Counted from the first letter of the stretch, positions 1-11,948 are shown. The stretch is DNA of 64,000 nt from Hydrangea macrophylla (GCA_033977485.1 CM066985.1:71347045-71411044), one strand, 5' to 3'. The notes: generated by a model not told the origin, from the sequence alone. Translations and numbers: made by a program.

Positions 1-62
1 GAGGTTTAAAGGTTCGAGGACCAGGCCTGATTTAAGTTTGTATTAGACATCAGCCTCTCCAC

Positions 63-131
63 ATGCTCTCACTCTCTCCATGTGCTCTCATTTTCTCTCT
101 CTCTCTCTCTCTCTTCTTTCTTTCACACCTG

Positions 132-168
<37 letters not shown>

Positions 169-420
169 TGTCCCCTCCCTTTCTGTCACTATCACTGACC
201 CCCTCTCTCTCTCTCTTTTTTCTTTTATTTCTCACCTGCCCACTTTTCTCTTATCCCCCCTTCATGGATCTACTCCCCCTCTCTTTTTCTCTCCTTTTAA
301 AGACCCTCAATGTCCCCTTCTCTCTATGTCCTTCTCACCCATTCTCTCTTTGTCTCATTCTCCTCCTCTCTTTCTTCTTCTCCTCATCTTCCTTCCACCT
401 CCTGGCAAAAACTCATCTCT
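63..420. repeat. CT-rich microsatellite tract
   Basis: Runs of (CT)n, for example near 96-116 and 138-164, sit in a pyrimidine-rich block. Overlapping open frames here translate to Ser/Leu/Phe-rich low-complexity text and carry no protein signal. The tract lies about 120-480 bases upstream of the LOB-domain pseudogene, where plant promoters often have pyrimidine patches; a regulatory role is only inference. Confidence 0.85.
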
Positions 421-539
421 CCTCTCGAAAAAAAAATATGACCTCACCTAACCCATATCTAAATAAGATGAAACTAAAACAAGCCCTGTACAGGAGCTTC
501 CTATAGAGATCGAGAAAAGAAACAGAGAATCATACCAAA

Positions 540-1472
540 ATGGCTTTTAAAAGGATTATTGACCCAAGTCGTTGTGGTGCATGTGAGTATAATAGAAGAA
601 GGTGCAGAAGTGATTGTCCCTTGGCTCCCTACTTTCAGTATGCAGGAAGTATGTGGGATTATGAAGCCATTCACGAGTTTTTTGGAAGCAAGAGCTTTCT
701 ACGCCTTATTGAAAAGGTATCCGAGGTAGACCATCGACAAACTATCTTCCCTTGTGTATGAAGCCACATCTAGACTTCAGGATCCTATTTTGGTCTGTGT
801 TTCCTATGTCTTTTTTCCTCGAACAACAAGTTCTAGAACTGAAGAAATAGGTTTCACATCTCCAAACTCAGTCAAAAGAGGAATAACCCAAACAATCCAA
901 AGAGCCTGATCTAGATCCTTAGATCGACTACACCATGGATGATCTAGGTTGCGATATAGAAATTCTTCAAGAGTGTTCCAATCTCATTTTTCCCACCACA
1001 ACTACTCCAATCTCTCTGAAATCTCTAGCCCTACTCATATTCCTTCTGTTACTCAAATTTGTACGACCTCTTCTCATTCTCGTTGGTCTGATTTGGTCCA
1101 ACAGTTACAATCCAGCGGCAACCATCAAACTTTCAAGTTCGTTGGATCTCACAAGCTCTTCCGTCTCTATTCTTACCCCCCCTGTTATTCCAAATTCTCA
1201 CATTGGTCTGATCTCGTCCAACACTCGCAATCTAGCAAGTCCCAAATTCCCCTGTATCAAACAAAAAATTAGGGGTTCCAAAATATTCAAATCTTCCCCC
1301 AAATCTTCAAGCAAGTTCATCAAAAACACCTACTCCATCCACTGATCCTTATTCTTTCTTCATTGCCAATAACTTAGCTCAAAGCTTCTTCTTGGATTTA
1401 AAGGGCGAGATGGAGAGTCAACAAATCATAGGTGGTACGAGCCTTAGAACTAAGGCTCTTTTTATTTTTTAA
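540..1472 (+). pseudogene. LOB-domain (LBD/ASL) transcription factor, frameshifted remnant
   Basis: From the ATG at 540 the first 67 or so residues carry the LOB zinc-finger-like block (Cys-x2-Cys-x6-Cys-x3-Cys, then LAPYF) and a degenerate GAS block (FGSKSFLRLIEKV). After about 740 the match continues one frame over with the conserved SLVYEA and RLQDPI pieces. This second frame reads to 1272 with only two TGA stops (907, 940). A third segment with coding-like composition runs from a poly-A frameshift near 1263-1268 to the TAA at 1470. LBD proteins are plant-specific nuclear DNA-binding regulators of organ boundaries and development. Two frameshifts plus two stops indicate a dead gene; an unusual intron or assembly errors are the alternatives. 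The family call is firm for the N-terminus; the C-terminal extension is inferred. Confidence 0.62.
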
Positions 1473-2310
1473 AATAAAATAAAATAAATGGAATGAACAT
1501 CACGGTCCGTATTTGAGGTAGTCCTTGTACGTCGAGTATCCATGGGAATGAGCCCACATGTATTACCATGCGTGTCCCTCTACCAGCTTAATGTAGTTTG
1601 GACCTTTGGGTACTGTCTTATAGGCCAGCTGGGGGGTAAGGATCTCAGGACGGTACTATCCTCAGAAGTAAGTCCTGAAGAACATTAACCAAGGTTCTGT
1701 TGAACGGACTATAGGATCTATATGGTTGCTGAAAAGAGCGTAGGATGTCGTTAGCATTCGACCTCTGGAAAGAAGCCTCACGTTGGCAGAACTCAGTTAA
1801 CCTCCCGTTCATCCAAATATACATTTGTATCATTGTAACTTTTCCTATTTTGAAAAAAAAAATCTTCATTAGCACTATTTTCGCTTCTTATGTAATGTAC
1901 TCTCACATTGGGCTATTAGTTCAAGAATCAGCTATGGATATATTATCTCTTGTTAGTAACATAAGTGCATTTTCTAAAATGAGGATTCTAATCCCCCATC
2001 ACTTTCATAATCCACTTGTGTTTGCTATCATCAATCTGCACCAGCTCAAAGTCTAACATGTGTCACAATTCTAAAAAAGGACATGCTTGATCATTTCTAA
2101 TCCTTCATTCAGGTCTAATACGATGCAATGGCACCACGTTCAAGTCAAAACTGCGAACACTGATATTATCAAATTTAAGCAGTACCAGCATATTCGCAAC
2201 TGTCCAAATCATCTTACTGCCAAATCAATAGGCTGTTCTACTTTCTCAAATACAATCTTACTTAAATAAATAAAATAAATATAAATAAAAATAATAAAAA
2301 AACACAAAAA
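1473..2310. other. Noncoding, nothing recognised
   Basis: AT-rich DNA with short open frames only. I see no family motif, long repeat or RNA gene. It separates the LBD remnant from the purine/pyrimidine block. Confidence 0.6.
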
Positions 2311-2640
2311 GTCAAAAAAGGAAAAGAGGAGAGAGAGAGAGACTGTCGGCCATTATCGATGAAAAAAAAAGAGAAGGAGAAAAGAAAAAGAAAAAGGAGA
2401 AGAGATAGGGAGAGAGAGAAAGTGTCGGTAGAGAGGGAGAGGAAAGAAAGTATAAAAACCTACCTCTTCCTCACTTCTCTCCCTCATTTCTCTTTCTTTT
2501 CCTTCTTCTCAACTGTAACTCCTTCTCTCATTTATGCATCTCTTCTCCTCTCTCTTCTCGCTCCCTCTTCTTTCTCTCACTTTTCTCCCCTTACCATACT
2601 CATAGTCATTGTCTTTCGCCATTGTGCCTTGCGATTATGA
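2311..2640 (+). promoter_or_regulatory. Purine block, TATA box, pyrimidine block
   Basis: A GA-rich block (2311-2449) is followed by a TATA-like sequence (TATAAAAA, 2451-2458) and then a CT-rich block (2461-2600). This order resembles a plant pol II core promoter with a Y patch, or the U3/R junction of an LTR. The open frame across it is Lys/Arg/Glu-rich low-complexity text. No gene is recognised downstream, so an LTR promoter is as likely as a host promoter. Confidence 0.35.
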
Positions 2641-4872
2641 CCGAGACCAGAAGTTTGATCTCTTTTTGGAGTGCGGGTGCTCTTTAAAAAAAAGTTTGGA
2701 GAACAATATGGATTTGGGCAAGATAATTATACTTTGCAAAGTGTGCTTCATCTTTGTATGGTTGTGACGGTTGCAGCTTACTTCTTGTTCAAATGGCTTG
2801 ATGGCGAAGAAGGCCATGAAGACTAGGAAAAATGTTCTTGGAAACTCGGCCCGCCTCTGTGATTCAGATCATTTGTTGGATGGGGGCTTTACCAAGGAAC
2901 AATAGATTGATGAAAATATAAGGCTTTTCTTGTTGTTCTCTTTTTGCTCTTATGTGTATCGTAAAAAACCATCAATAAAAAGAGAATGTCAAGAATTATG
3001 TAAATACATAGGCAACCAATCATATGTGTTGTTCATAACCATCCAGTCCATGCACTATTCTATACCCTTTACCAACATTCTGGTTCTCCATTGACACACC
3101 CACAAGCCTTTGGGTCACTCTCGCAAAAGACCAAATCTCCACCCACTGCCCAGAATGCCACTCCTTATGAGGCATCAAAATGTCACACAGGGGTAGTTCT
3201 CCATTACTGAATATCTGCATTGTCTGTTTTGTATAAATACATGCATTTCTTAAATAAAAAAAACGAATTCAAAAAAAAAATCCAACTTTCTTCATCATTT
3301 TAATAATTATCATCTTGCTCTAAAATCTCATGATTCATTGGATATGACTGTCTTGTAACTTGCTGAAGCCAATTTGGATATCGCCTTGGACTTTTGGATG
3401 CAACACATGTCCGATTACCATGCAATCACAGTCCATGACAGAACATGCCAAAAAGGCTTCAAGTCTATAATTGATCATTACAGTACCTGACACTGCTCAT
3501 CATCGCAAATGCATGCTGCTCTATAACTGCTGTAACATATGTACAACACACTCTCAAGGGTAAGGATACCTCATATCCAAACTCAAGGCGTGTCACACAT
3601 CGATCAAGTATCAATTGGGTAGTCCACTGCTCCTAATTCAAAGTTGCACATATATGATTTCTAAAATCCAATTATACTCGTGTCAAAATGAAGAGAGACA
3701 ATCATTTCAGCTATCCAAACACTATTATCCACTTGCTAACCCACTTGAGCCATACAATAAAAAATTTTCTTCAAATTCAAACCCCCTGAGGATCACCCCT
3801 ACACTGGGGCAATGTAAAAAAAAGAGAAAATAAGCTTGACGAAAAAAAAAGTGAGGGGGGGGGGGGGGGGGGGGCGGGGGTTAAGAGAGCTCAATACAGA
3901 ATCTAAAAACAAATCCACTAATTACTATCCGACTTGGATACTCATTTTGAACTGGGACAATTCTTTCCCAAGTCGTATTTCACTTAGCAATACTCACCCT
4001 ATGCGAGACTGGGGCAAGAAAAAGAAAAAAAAAATAGAGCATACGGTGATCTTAGGCATCGACCTTTAAAAAAAAACTTTGAGCCTTCATGCGATCCTTC
4101 ATTTCTTAACCCATGACCCTGGCCTACAATACAACCCACTGAAAGTCCACTCTGATTGACACAAGTCTTGTTGGATTTATTAAATCATACTTTGCATCAT
4201 TTCAAAGACATGGACCATCACATACTGTCGAATTCAAGATGGTCTGACGGGCTTAATAAAAACCTCAAAAGAGCGCTACGAGTAAAAATCAAGACTATGG
4301 CAAAATTGTCGACACCACAAATATAGACAAGGACAGACATTCACCAAATACTGGGGCACTGAGCCCATAAGTCAAGATACGTTGTCTTCTAGTGTTCCAA
4401 TAAACAACAAGACGTACAATATCCACTCACTTATGAACATTCTTTCACAGATGATAAACTCATGCATCAAACACTTTTGTAAATACTCTGCACATAGCAT
4501 AACATCGCATTCAAAAACAAAAAAAAAATCATTCATACTGTATAATATAGCAGAAAATGCATATCTTTTGAAACAGGGGCAAATGGTCCTGAGACTTCCA
4601 TCATCCTTGTAAGGAGAGCACTCATCTCTGGCCCAACATACTTCTAAAAGGCTTACCGCTGGCCCAACATACTTCCAAAAGCCTAATCATTGGCCCAACA
4701 TAGCTCCAAAAGCCTCACTATTGGCCTAACCTACTTCCAACCCACTTCATATAGCCTTTCTCAGACTCCAACTCTACAGCAATCCCTCAGCTCAGATCTA
4801 CATATCAAATCAACCTCCCCTCTATGGATCATCAAGAAGTATGTCTAGTACTCGGGATCACCAAGTTCATAT
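2641..4872. other. Noncoding, passing into Tat-like 3' internal region
   Basis: No protein family is visible. From about 3780 phrases such as cactggggcaa recur (3797, 4010, 4340), like the actaggggcaaac phrases in the 3' region of the Tat-like element at 41342-41552. This suggests the right part is the 3' noncoding region of an element ending at the polypurine tract at 6440. Left boundary, 5' LTR and pol were not found. A long G run lies at 3847-3875. Confidence 0.4.
3847..3875. repeat. Poly-G tract
   Basis: About 20 consecutive G, one C, then more G. It could form a G-quadruplex on the plus strand. Similar tracts lie at 27427-27445, 30641-30659 and 48299-48317 (as C). Confidence 0.9.
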
Positions 4873-5690
4873 CATCCAGCATCAAGAGTGAGTCTGTCAA
4901 GGGGCATCCTATTCACAATCTCACTATTGGAATGAGTCTGTCAAGTGACATCCCGTTCACATCTTCATCTCAGGAGTGAGTTCGTCAAGAGACACCCTGC
5001 TCACAATCTCACTATTGGGAATGAGTCCGTCAAGTGACATCATGTTCACATCTTCAGCTCAGGAGTGAGTCCGTCAAGAGGCATCCTGTTCACAATCTCA
5101 CTATTGGGAATGAGTTAGTTAAGTGGCATCTCATTCACATCTTTAAGCTCAAGAGTGAGTCTGTCAAGAGGCATCCTATTCACAATCTCACTATTGGGAA
5201 TGAGTCCATCAAGTGGCATCCCGTTCACATCTTCAGCTCAGGAGTAAGTTCGTTAAGAGGCATCTTGTTCACAATCTCACTATTGGGAATGAGTTCGTGA
5301 AGTGGCATCCCGTTCACATCTTCAGCTTAGGAGTAAGTCTGTCAAGAGGCATCCTGTTCACAATCTCACTATTGGGAATGAGTCCATCAATTGGTATCCA
5401 GTTCACATCCTCAGCTCAGGAGTGAGTCCATCAAGGGTCATCCTGTTCACAATCTCACTATCGGGAATTAGTCTCGAGTGGCATCTCGTTCACATATTTA
5501 AGCTCAGGAGTGAGTCCATTAAGAGGCATCATGTTCACAATCTCACTATTGGGAATGAGTCAATCAAGTGGCATCTCGTTCATATCTTTAAGCTCAGGAG
5601 TGAGTTCGTCAAGAGGTATCTTGTTCACAATATCAGCATCTGGAGTAAGTCTGTCAAGTGGCATCCCATTATCATCAACATCAACCTCAG
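4873..5690 (+). repeat. Dimeric minisatellite, about 88-89-bp unit
   Basis: About nine copies alternate two related half-units of about 44 bp. One half reads gagtgagtcYgtcaagagg and ends in ctcactattggga. The other reads atgagtccatcaagtggc and ends in cttcagctcagg. The register is kept (gggaatgag near 5019, 5108, 5197, 5286). It lies upstream of the two structured boxes and polypurine tract of a Tat-like 3' region, the usual place for minisatellites in Tat/Ogre elements. Open frames across it are only repeat translations. Confidence 0.88.
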
Positions 5691-5746
5691 TCTAGGATTA
5701 CGCGGCTTCGCACTTCCTGGCTACATCCCTCTTTTCCCAGCAACAC

Positions 5747-5812
5747 GAACTACGTATGGTCTGATTCTTCGATAGGAGATACGTAGGCAGCTCTAAGAGC
5801 TCGACCATACCT
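5747..5812 (+). other. Two-hairpin Tat box, copy 1
   Basis: The box opens with GAACTACG and GGTCTGAT. A first hairpin follows (stem TCTTC/GGAGA, loop GATA), then ATACGTAGGC, then a second hairpin (AGCTC, TAA, GAGCT at 5789-5801) and a GACC tail. This is one of seven copies in the window; their stem sequences differ but remain mostly paired. Confidence 0.6.
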
Positions 5813-5909
5813 TTACTTTTTATGTTCTCAGTTAAAGTTCGAGATTATGCAGCTTCGTACTTCTCAACTACACCATCTCTTACCATCTCTCAGCTACCCA
5901 GGTTAACAC

Positions 5910-5972
5910 GAACTACGCACGGTCTGATTCTCCCGACGGGAGATACGTATGCAGCTTTAAGAGCTTGACCAT
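5910..5972 (+). other. Two-hairpin Tat box, copy 2
   Basis: Same layout as copy 1. The first stem is a perfect TCTCCC/GGGAGA (5929-5943, loop GAC); the second is AGCT/AGCT just after the ATACGTATGC segment. It lies about 470 bp upstream of the polypurine tract. Confidence 0.6.
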
Positions 5973-6439
5973 ACCCTTATTTTACTACATTTTTGGCTAG
6001 AGTTTGAGATTGCGTGGTTATACACTTCCCGACTACACCATCCCTCTTCTGTTCGATTCTTACATGAATCCCCAACGGAGTTATTCGCCCATTTTGGTAA
6101 TATTCTTAATCCCCAGCGGAGCTATTTGCCTAAACTGGCAATACTCCCAATTTCCAACTGCCTACATTGGCACACCACTCACTTGCCTACTCTGGCACGT
6201 CACTTCACTCTTCGCCAATCATGGTGTCACTCACTAAACTACGCTCGATATGATCTTTCTCCACATAAGATACGTGGTCATCTCGAACAGACTTCGAGAT
6301 TAGTCGTATTCTTGTACATGCTTCTCATAAAACAAAAAAAACACAAACAAACAAACAAAAAAACAAAAATTCAAGAAAGAGCTGAGGCAAAAATAGGTGT
6401 CTCCTTATCTTTGTCACGATTTGTTTCACAAAACATGAC

Positions 6440-6452
6440 AAAGAGGGGCAGC
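6440..6452 (+). promoter_or_regulatory. Polypurine tract of a Tat-like element
   Basis: AAAGAGGGGCAGC lies directly before an LTR start (TGTAGACATCCC). The same purine core precedes LTR starts at 23546 and 43933. It primes plus-strand DNA synthesis in LTR retrotransposons. Confidence 0.75.
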
Positions 6453-6610
6453 TGTAGACATCCCATTTTTCCCAACTCAATCATTTCAAAATAATGTGCT
6501 CGTGCTATCAATTTTCTGAACCATCCCAATTTGACTTCGAATGGAAAAGATATTGCAAGTCAAAAGCTACGGGGTCAAAAGGTCAACAAATCCGCATGCA
6601 CCCTACCACA
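6453..6610 (+). mobile_element. Tat-like LTR, 5' part, interrupted
   Basis: An LTR starts with TGTAGACATCCC right after a polypurine tract and is cut after 158 bp by the solo LTR at 6611. The interrupted sequence resumes at 20764. Its downstream end is not resolved and could merge with the LTR-like block 20951-23225. Confidence 0.6.
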
Positions 6611-6807
6611 TGTAGACACCCCGATTTTGACCAAACGTCGAATTAAGGAGAGTCTTACCTCCATATCCGATGATGACAATGTCCGAACTTATCTAGGACT
6701 TCTAAAGATGATTCAAGCTCTTCAAAAGACTCCCCAACCCAAAACAAAAAGAAAAAAAGAGGAAAAGGAAAAGTATAAGCAGAACGACACTCAAGCCTTT
6801 TCGCGGC

Positions 6808-7035
6808 AGTCACGGGCTGCCGTTACGGCAGTCTCTGGACTGCCAGACGGCATTTGGTGATTGCCGCGAATTTCATCAAGTGTCGCAAAAATAATAAATT
6901 TTACTAAAAAAAATGGCAATCCCTGGAGTTGTCCGCGGCATTCAGTGAATGCCGTTCCGGCAGCCAGTGAATGCCGCGCCGGCTTTCACTGAATGCCGAT
7001 GCAGCATTTACTGAGTGCTGCTTCCATCTCCGGTG
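6808..7035. repeat. GC-rich palindromic array in T1 U3
   Basis: Degenerate units of about 20-25 bp carry near-palindromes such as ggcattcagtgaatgcc, rich in CpG and CpHpG, about 120 bp upstream of the TATA box. Equivalent arrays occur in the other T1 copies and in the LTRs of the 33970-47181 element. Confidence 0.75.
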
Positions 7036-10000
7036 AATGCCGCATTTTTGCAACAGATAGCTGGCATACAACATGTTTTGTACTATGAAAAGGACGGCTG
7101 AATTAGGGTTTTCAGTCCTAAAATGACTAAAATGCCCCTCTAAAATTGTCTATAAATAGAGGATGAAATTCACTTGCATGGGGGGGATTTTCTTGGAATC
7201 TATAGGTTGTATGAATGTTCTTCTTGCCTTAATTTTCATGATTAGTAGTGAGTTTAGGATAGCTTAAAAGAAAGAGTTGTGTGAATTAGTGTAGAAGAGC
7301 TTGATTCGTCTTTGGAAATTCTCCAAAATCACCAAGTTGAGGATACTTTGGAGGTAAGACTTTAGAATAGTTAGTTTTTATTCAAGTTTAATTATAAACA
7401 TGCATGGAGTTCTTTAATTTCTCTTTTCATTTGTTGTGTTCATCCTTTGGGTTCATAACGCTCTCAATGCCTTACTTGAATCTTTTGGTTTGAAATTCTT
7501 TAATCTCTTTGTAGTTTTATTATTTATGAGAGGATTAAGATGGGTACTAGAATATTTAGCTAATGGACCCAAACCTATCTTCATGGTTTGAGGTTTATTA
7601 TGACTAAATTTCATGAAGTTCTTCTATACATCTTTAAAATTTATAAACATAAGCATATTTAGTCTCCAATGACCATCAAAAGGTAGAAGAATTAGCTTTA
7701 GACAAGCCTAATCACATGGCTTATTTGTCTAAAGTTAATAGGAATAAAGTGAATTAATCCAATGAGCAGTGAGTTCACAATCTGTTTTCGATCATGGATT
7801 TTTAGCCGAACATCTAACCGTTGGAATGGAATGGAACCAACGGGAAAATGTTTATGACTTAAAGTTCTACCACTGTAATTTTTTTTAAGGGAATTTCATG
7901 TTTTGGGTGGTTTGATCAAGGGTTTTGTGGAGCAACCATAATCTGTCCAGAGTTTCAGAACAGTAACACTCTTTTGAAACAAGCAAATCAGAACCTTAAT
8001 CAAGCACTTGTGACCCAAAATAATTTTTTCTAAGTAGATTAATGTGTTAGGAAGCTACTCTAAATAAAACAAAGCATTTCTGATTTTTTTGCTATTTTTA
8101 GAAAATCGTGCAAGAACTCTGGACAGGAGGTTATAGAACCCTCAGTGATGTCTGGTTTTTGTCCAATTCCCAGAGATCTAACCGTTGAAAATTTGATTTC
8201 TATTTTGGGTTAAAAACTAGACACACAGAGGCATCTTGTGTCCAAAATTCACCCAGATCAAACCATGGGAACCATGTTTTTTATTTCTTTGAAGTTCTGA
8301 TCTGCTCTCAGCAATTTCCAGAATTCTGTGACAATTTTGATCAATCTTATAAATGATGGCTTAGATGATATTTTCATGAGTTAAGGTTTAAACCATGTTT
8401 CAATAATGATTAGTTAAGCTTGAATTTGAAGTTCAAGTGACCTAAATCAATAAGTACTTCATGATTTCTTCTTGTTCATGTTTACATTCATCCATGTGAC
8501 TTGACATTCATAGGTAGGATACGTTTGCTTTAGGATAACTACATTTGATAGGCTTAAGCTAGGAGTCTAGGATTGTTATTTAAGATCCAACCTTATATCT
8601 CGTATATCATGTGGACTAACCCTTTGTTTTGTAACATTGTTAAGGTATGGTTTCTCAAAACTCCTCTCTAGTTTATCTTAATTTCTTGATTTTATCAATT
8701 TTTCAACCTCATGCGCGACACAGTAGAATTAGGGTCTTGCCTTATGTGAATACATGTGATTAGAGACTCTTTTCTAGGATTTTCTTTCATTTGTATGCAT
8801 TACATGTTTAATATCACGGCTGGATCCCGGGTAAGTTCCCTTGTTCCCTATTGCATACCATATTGCCTGCTACTTGAATTATATGGTTTTTGAATGATAT
8901 TTTATCACTTGTAATCTTGCACCCTTTAGACATGCTTTTGTAATGTATATTTTGTAATAACCTGCATTTGCATTTAAATTTAATTTGACATTTTCATATT
9001 TAATCTGTATTTCTAGTCTTAATTAGTTTCTATTTCCTATGTGTTAAAATTCTTGTTTCAATTGCTATTGAAATTCTTTGGGGTCAAATTGTAATTTTTA
9101 TAAAGTTAGCCATACCTGTGTGGATTTCAAAACTGTATTTCAAAACGGTGGAAATATTTTCTTTTGACTCAAACAGTATTTTTATGAAACTAGGAAATCA
9201 ATTCTTAAGTTAAAATGAATTTCCTGTATTTTTGTGATGACCACCGCGCCACGAAAATACCCGTTTACTTTCAAAACTGTCTGCGCTGTGCTAAACTCGC
9301 ACAGCTTTTGGACATGATGTAAAGTTTGACATGACTCATGCTTTATTTCTATTAATGGCAAGTGATCATTGGCTAAGGCAATGTTTGGGAATGTTTAACT
9401 CATACGTGTAATTGTTGTGCCAAAAGCTAGTTTCCCAAACACATCTACATTGCCCCCTAGGAGTCTACTCTTAACTCTTGGTTAATCTGGAGAGTTATAT
9501 CAGTGTGTATATACGTATTTCATATCTGCTGAGTATTCATGTATATTAGGATTTAGAAATTTAGTTATCCAACTCATTTGTTGAGTGTTAAACAATGAAC
9601 TTGGTGGCCAAGTTGGCTTCCTCCTATTTATACACCACTTATACACACACCTCACACATCTGTAAAATATCTGAGATTTTAGAGAGAGCTTGAGGGAGTG
9701 TTACACAGAGAGTTAACACAGATTATTTTTAGAGAGAGAGAAGAGATTCAATCCACCATAGCTAAGCTTAAGTGGATTTCTTATTTGGCTTTTCTTTCTC
9801 AACATCTATTTGAATCTTCAATCACAGTGAGTATTATTAACTCACCATGAATGTAATTACATGCTTAATTTCTGTGTGTGTGGCTTAGTATGTAAAACCT
9901 CCATGGAAATTTACGTTAGTGATCATAGCTTGAAAAATCATGGTTTCCAAAACTAAACCAAAATCAGTTTGTATGGATAAATATGATAGATTTCTTGTCA

Positions 10001-10270
10001 TATATGCTAAACCCAAAGTTTTAGAGCTTAATTCATTCATATGGAAAAGTGTATTAGGAATTAAATTTTGTCCTCTTTTAATCTTTCATAAAATTGGAGA
10101 GTTATAGTTAGAATCATGTTAAATTAATCATAGGTTCTTAATCCTTGTTGAAAAAGGAAGAGATTCATATATAACATGATATATTTACTCACAGAATTGA
10201 AAATGGGTCAAAAAGACCCTGAAAATCTGAAACAGAGCAGTTTCTACGAGGAAGATGAAGCCTCAGCTTC

Positions 10271-10577
10271 ATCTCGCGCCACGATCGCGCACGCGAGAAT
10301 CGCGCGAGCGGCCCGCGCGAGCGATCTTTCACGCGAGCGGCCCGCGCGCGCGATCCTCGTTTCCACAGGCAGACAGAAATGTTTATATTATAAAAGGAAA
10401 ATTAGGCTGGTCGCGCGAGCGAGGGTCGCGCGAGAATCCCTTCGCGCGAGCGATCCGCGCGCGCGACCCTGGCTTTCTTAGGCAGACAGAAAAGTTTATA
10501 TTATAAAAGGAAAATTGGGCATATCGCGCGAGCGGCCCGGGCGAGCGATCTTTCGCGCGAGCGGCCCGCGCGCGCGA
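10271..10577. repeat. CpG-dense array in the LTR
   Basis: Blocks of gcgcgagcggcccgcgcg type alternate with an AT-rich spacer (tttatattataaaagg). The rest of the LTR is AT-rich, so this is a sharp CpG island. The 3' LTR copy (18828-19102) has lost or not gained a unit of roughly 35 bp, showing array instability after insertion. Open frames across it are repeat translations. Confidence 0.85.
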
Positions 10578-10996
10578 GTTCTGACAGTTTCTGTTTTTGT
10601 CTGTTTTCTGTTAAGGGACTGTTTGGTTCAACTTTTTAGTACTGATAAGGCTCTGTTTGGGAAATTTAGATAATCAGAACTCTATTTGGTTATGTTTGAA
10701 TAATTAAAACATTGTAGTATGACTCATCAATCCCCGTACGCGTGTTGTTCCTTTAATTCAGCATTTTTGCTTTCGTTTAAGTGCATATCATTCATGTGGG
10801 GTCAGTGGTACATGCATGGGGGTGTCAGTCTGTGTGGAAAAGAGTAATGGTCAGTGTGGAAAGAGTTAGAGTTTGAGTTTGAGTTGTGGTTGTGGTTGAG
10901 ATTGAGTTGTGGTTGTGGTTGAGTTGTGGTTGTAGTTGTGGTCGTGGTTGTGGTTGTGGAGAGGGTATCTTTGAAATGCGACGGTGGCAAATATGG

Positions 10997-11253
10997 ACAC
11001 TCCCTGACGCCCATGGAAGCGTTAAAGTGTGTGAAGCCGAACTCAGACAATCCCTGGCACCCATGGTAGTGCTAAAGTGTGGCCTACGGACACTCCCTGA
11101 TACTCGAGTCTGGATACTGCGTGAGGGGTTGTCCCGGTATTTGCATGGCGGTTAGGGTATTCAAAGTGTGAGGCATTGGACACTCCCTGGTACCCTGGAC
11201 CAAAGTGTGAGGCAAACTGGACACTCCCTGGCGCCCCGTTGTTAAAGTGTGGC
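10997..11253 (+). repeat. Hairpin repeat array in the LTR
   Basis: Units of about 40-50 bp run from GGACACTCCCTGG to AAAGTGTG. Outer arms ACACT and AGTGT can pair in most units, while inner arms vary and are often self-complementary. The array recurs in the 3' LTR (19519-19775) and in LTR C (50816-51118). Confidence 0.75.
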
Positions 11254-11511
11254 TATCTTAGTGTTTCAAAGATACCAGGAGTAGGATAGTGGGTTGTTGT
11301 GACTGTCGAGAGAAAAGAGTCGGCAAGATGAGTGTGGTGCATTGTCTCATTACATGCGTATCTGTTTTTATGAATGAACGACCTTTAATATATTCCTTGT
11401 TGTTTTATAAATGAATTATTTCTGCGGTTTAACTATTGATGTTACAAACTGATAATGGAAAAAGGTAAATGGGTATGTTTTACATTCAAAGTCATGTTTG
11501 TAATACTCACC

Positions 11512-11561
11512 AGCTTCTTGAAGCTGACGACGTTGATGCGTCCTGGACATTCGTGTTCAGG
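11512..11561 (+). other. Three-hairpin cassette in the LTR
   Basis: Three near-contiguous hairpins: AGCTTC/GAAGCT (11512-11525), GACG/CGTC with a six-base loop (11529-11542) and a 7-bp stem CCTGGAC/GTTCAGG-type with loop ATTCGT (11542-11561, one G-U). The order recurs at 20039-20088 and, with paired substitutions, at 51367-51416. The role is unknown; packaging, dimerisation or 3'-end formation are possibilities. Confidence 0.5.
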
Positions 11562-11948
11562 CTTTTCAGGTTATAACCAGGAGGAATCATACGACTATGC
11601 GAATTGAGAATGGCTGCTTTTGGAATAAGAGAACTGTTAATTAAATATATGATTTAAGTTTACATGTTTAAGTTTTTTTTTAACTGTTTTGTTTTAAGGA
11701 TGACTGTAACAGACACTAAGTTATTGTTTTATTTTAAGGCGGTCTGTGCCTTAGTTGACCCCGTATCATAAGATGTAATAAGTTAGAAAATATTTTTGTA
11801 AGCCTTGATTGCTTTACTCTGATTATTATGTTTTGTTGTTCGACGTTTGGGACAGAATCGATCCTTCAAACTGTCGCAACCTACGGGTCCATAAAGGAAA
11901 TTAAACGCTTTCCTTATTTATGCTACGTCGGGGCGTGACAGGATTTAG

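Larger units (their letters stand above)
8953..11940 (+). repeat. 5' LTR of element A
   Basis: Starts TGTAATAACC and ends GGGCGTGACA. A TATA-like TATTTATA lies at 9625-9632, giving U3 of about 670 bp. Downstream are a CpG-rich array (10271-10577), a hairpin repeat array (10997-11253) and a three-hairpin cassette (11512-11561). It differs from the 3' LTR mainly by indels inside the CpG array and scattered substitutions. Confidence 0.95.

Noticed and set aside
63..506. Two overlapping open frames of 147 and 123 codons
   Set aside because: Pure Ser/Leu/Phe low-complexity translation of CT microsatellite; no family features.
2359..2640. 93-codon frame beginning with a Lys/Arg/Glu-rich stretch
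   Set aside because: Translation of a GA-rich block followed by a CT-rich block; composition explains it.
4873..5775. Possible CRISPR-like array or repeat protein
   Set aside because: Units are contiguous with no unique spacers, in a plant retroelement 3' region; the frames are repeat translations.
10802..11155. Overlapping frames on both strands in LTR A, repeated at 19327-19680
   Set aside because: Thr/Gln/Pro-rich translation of gtggttgt and hairpin repeats; duplicated only because LTRs are copies.
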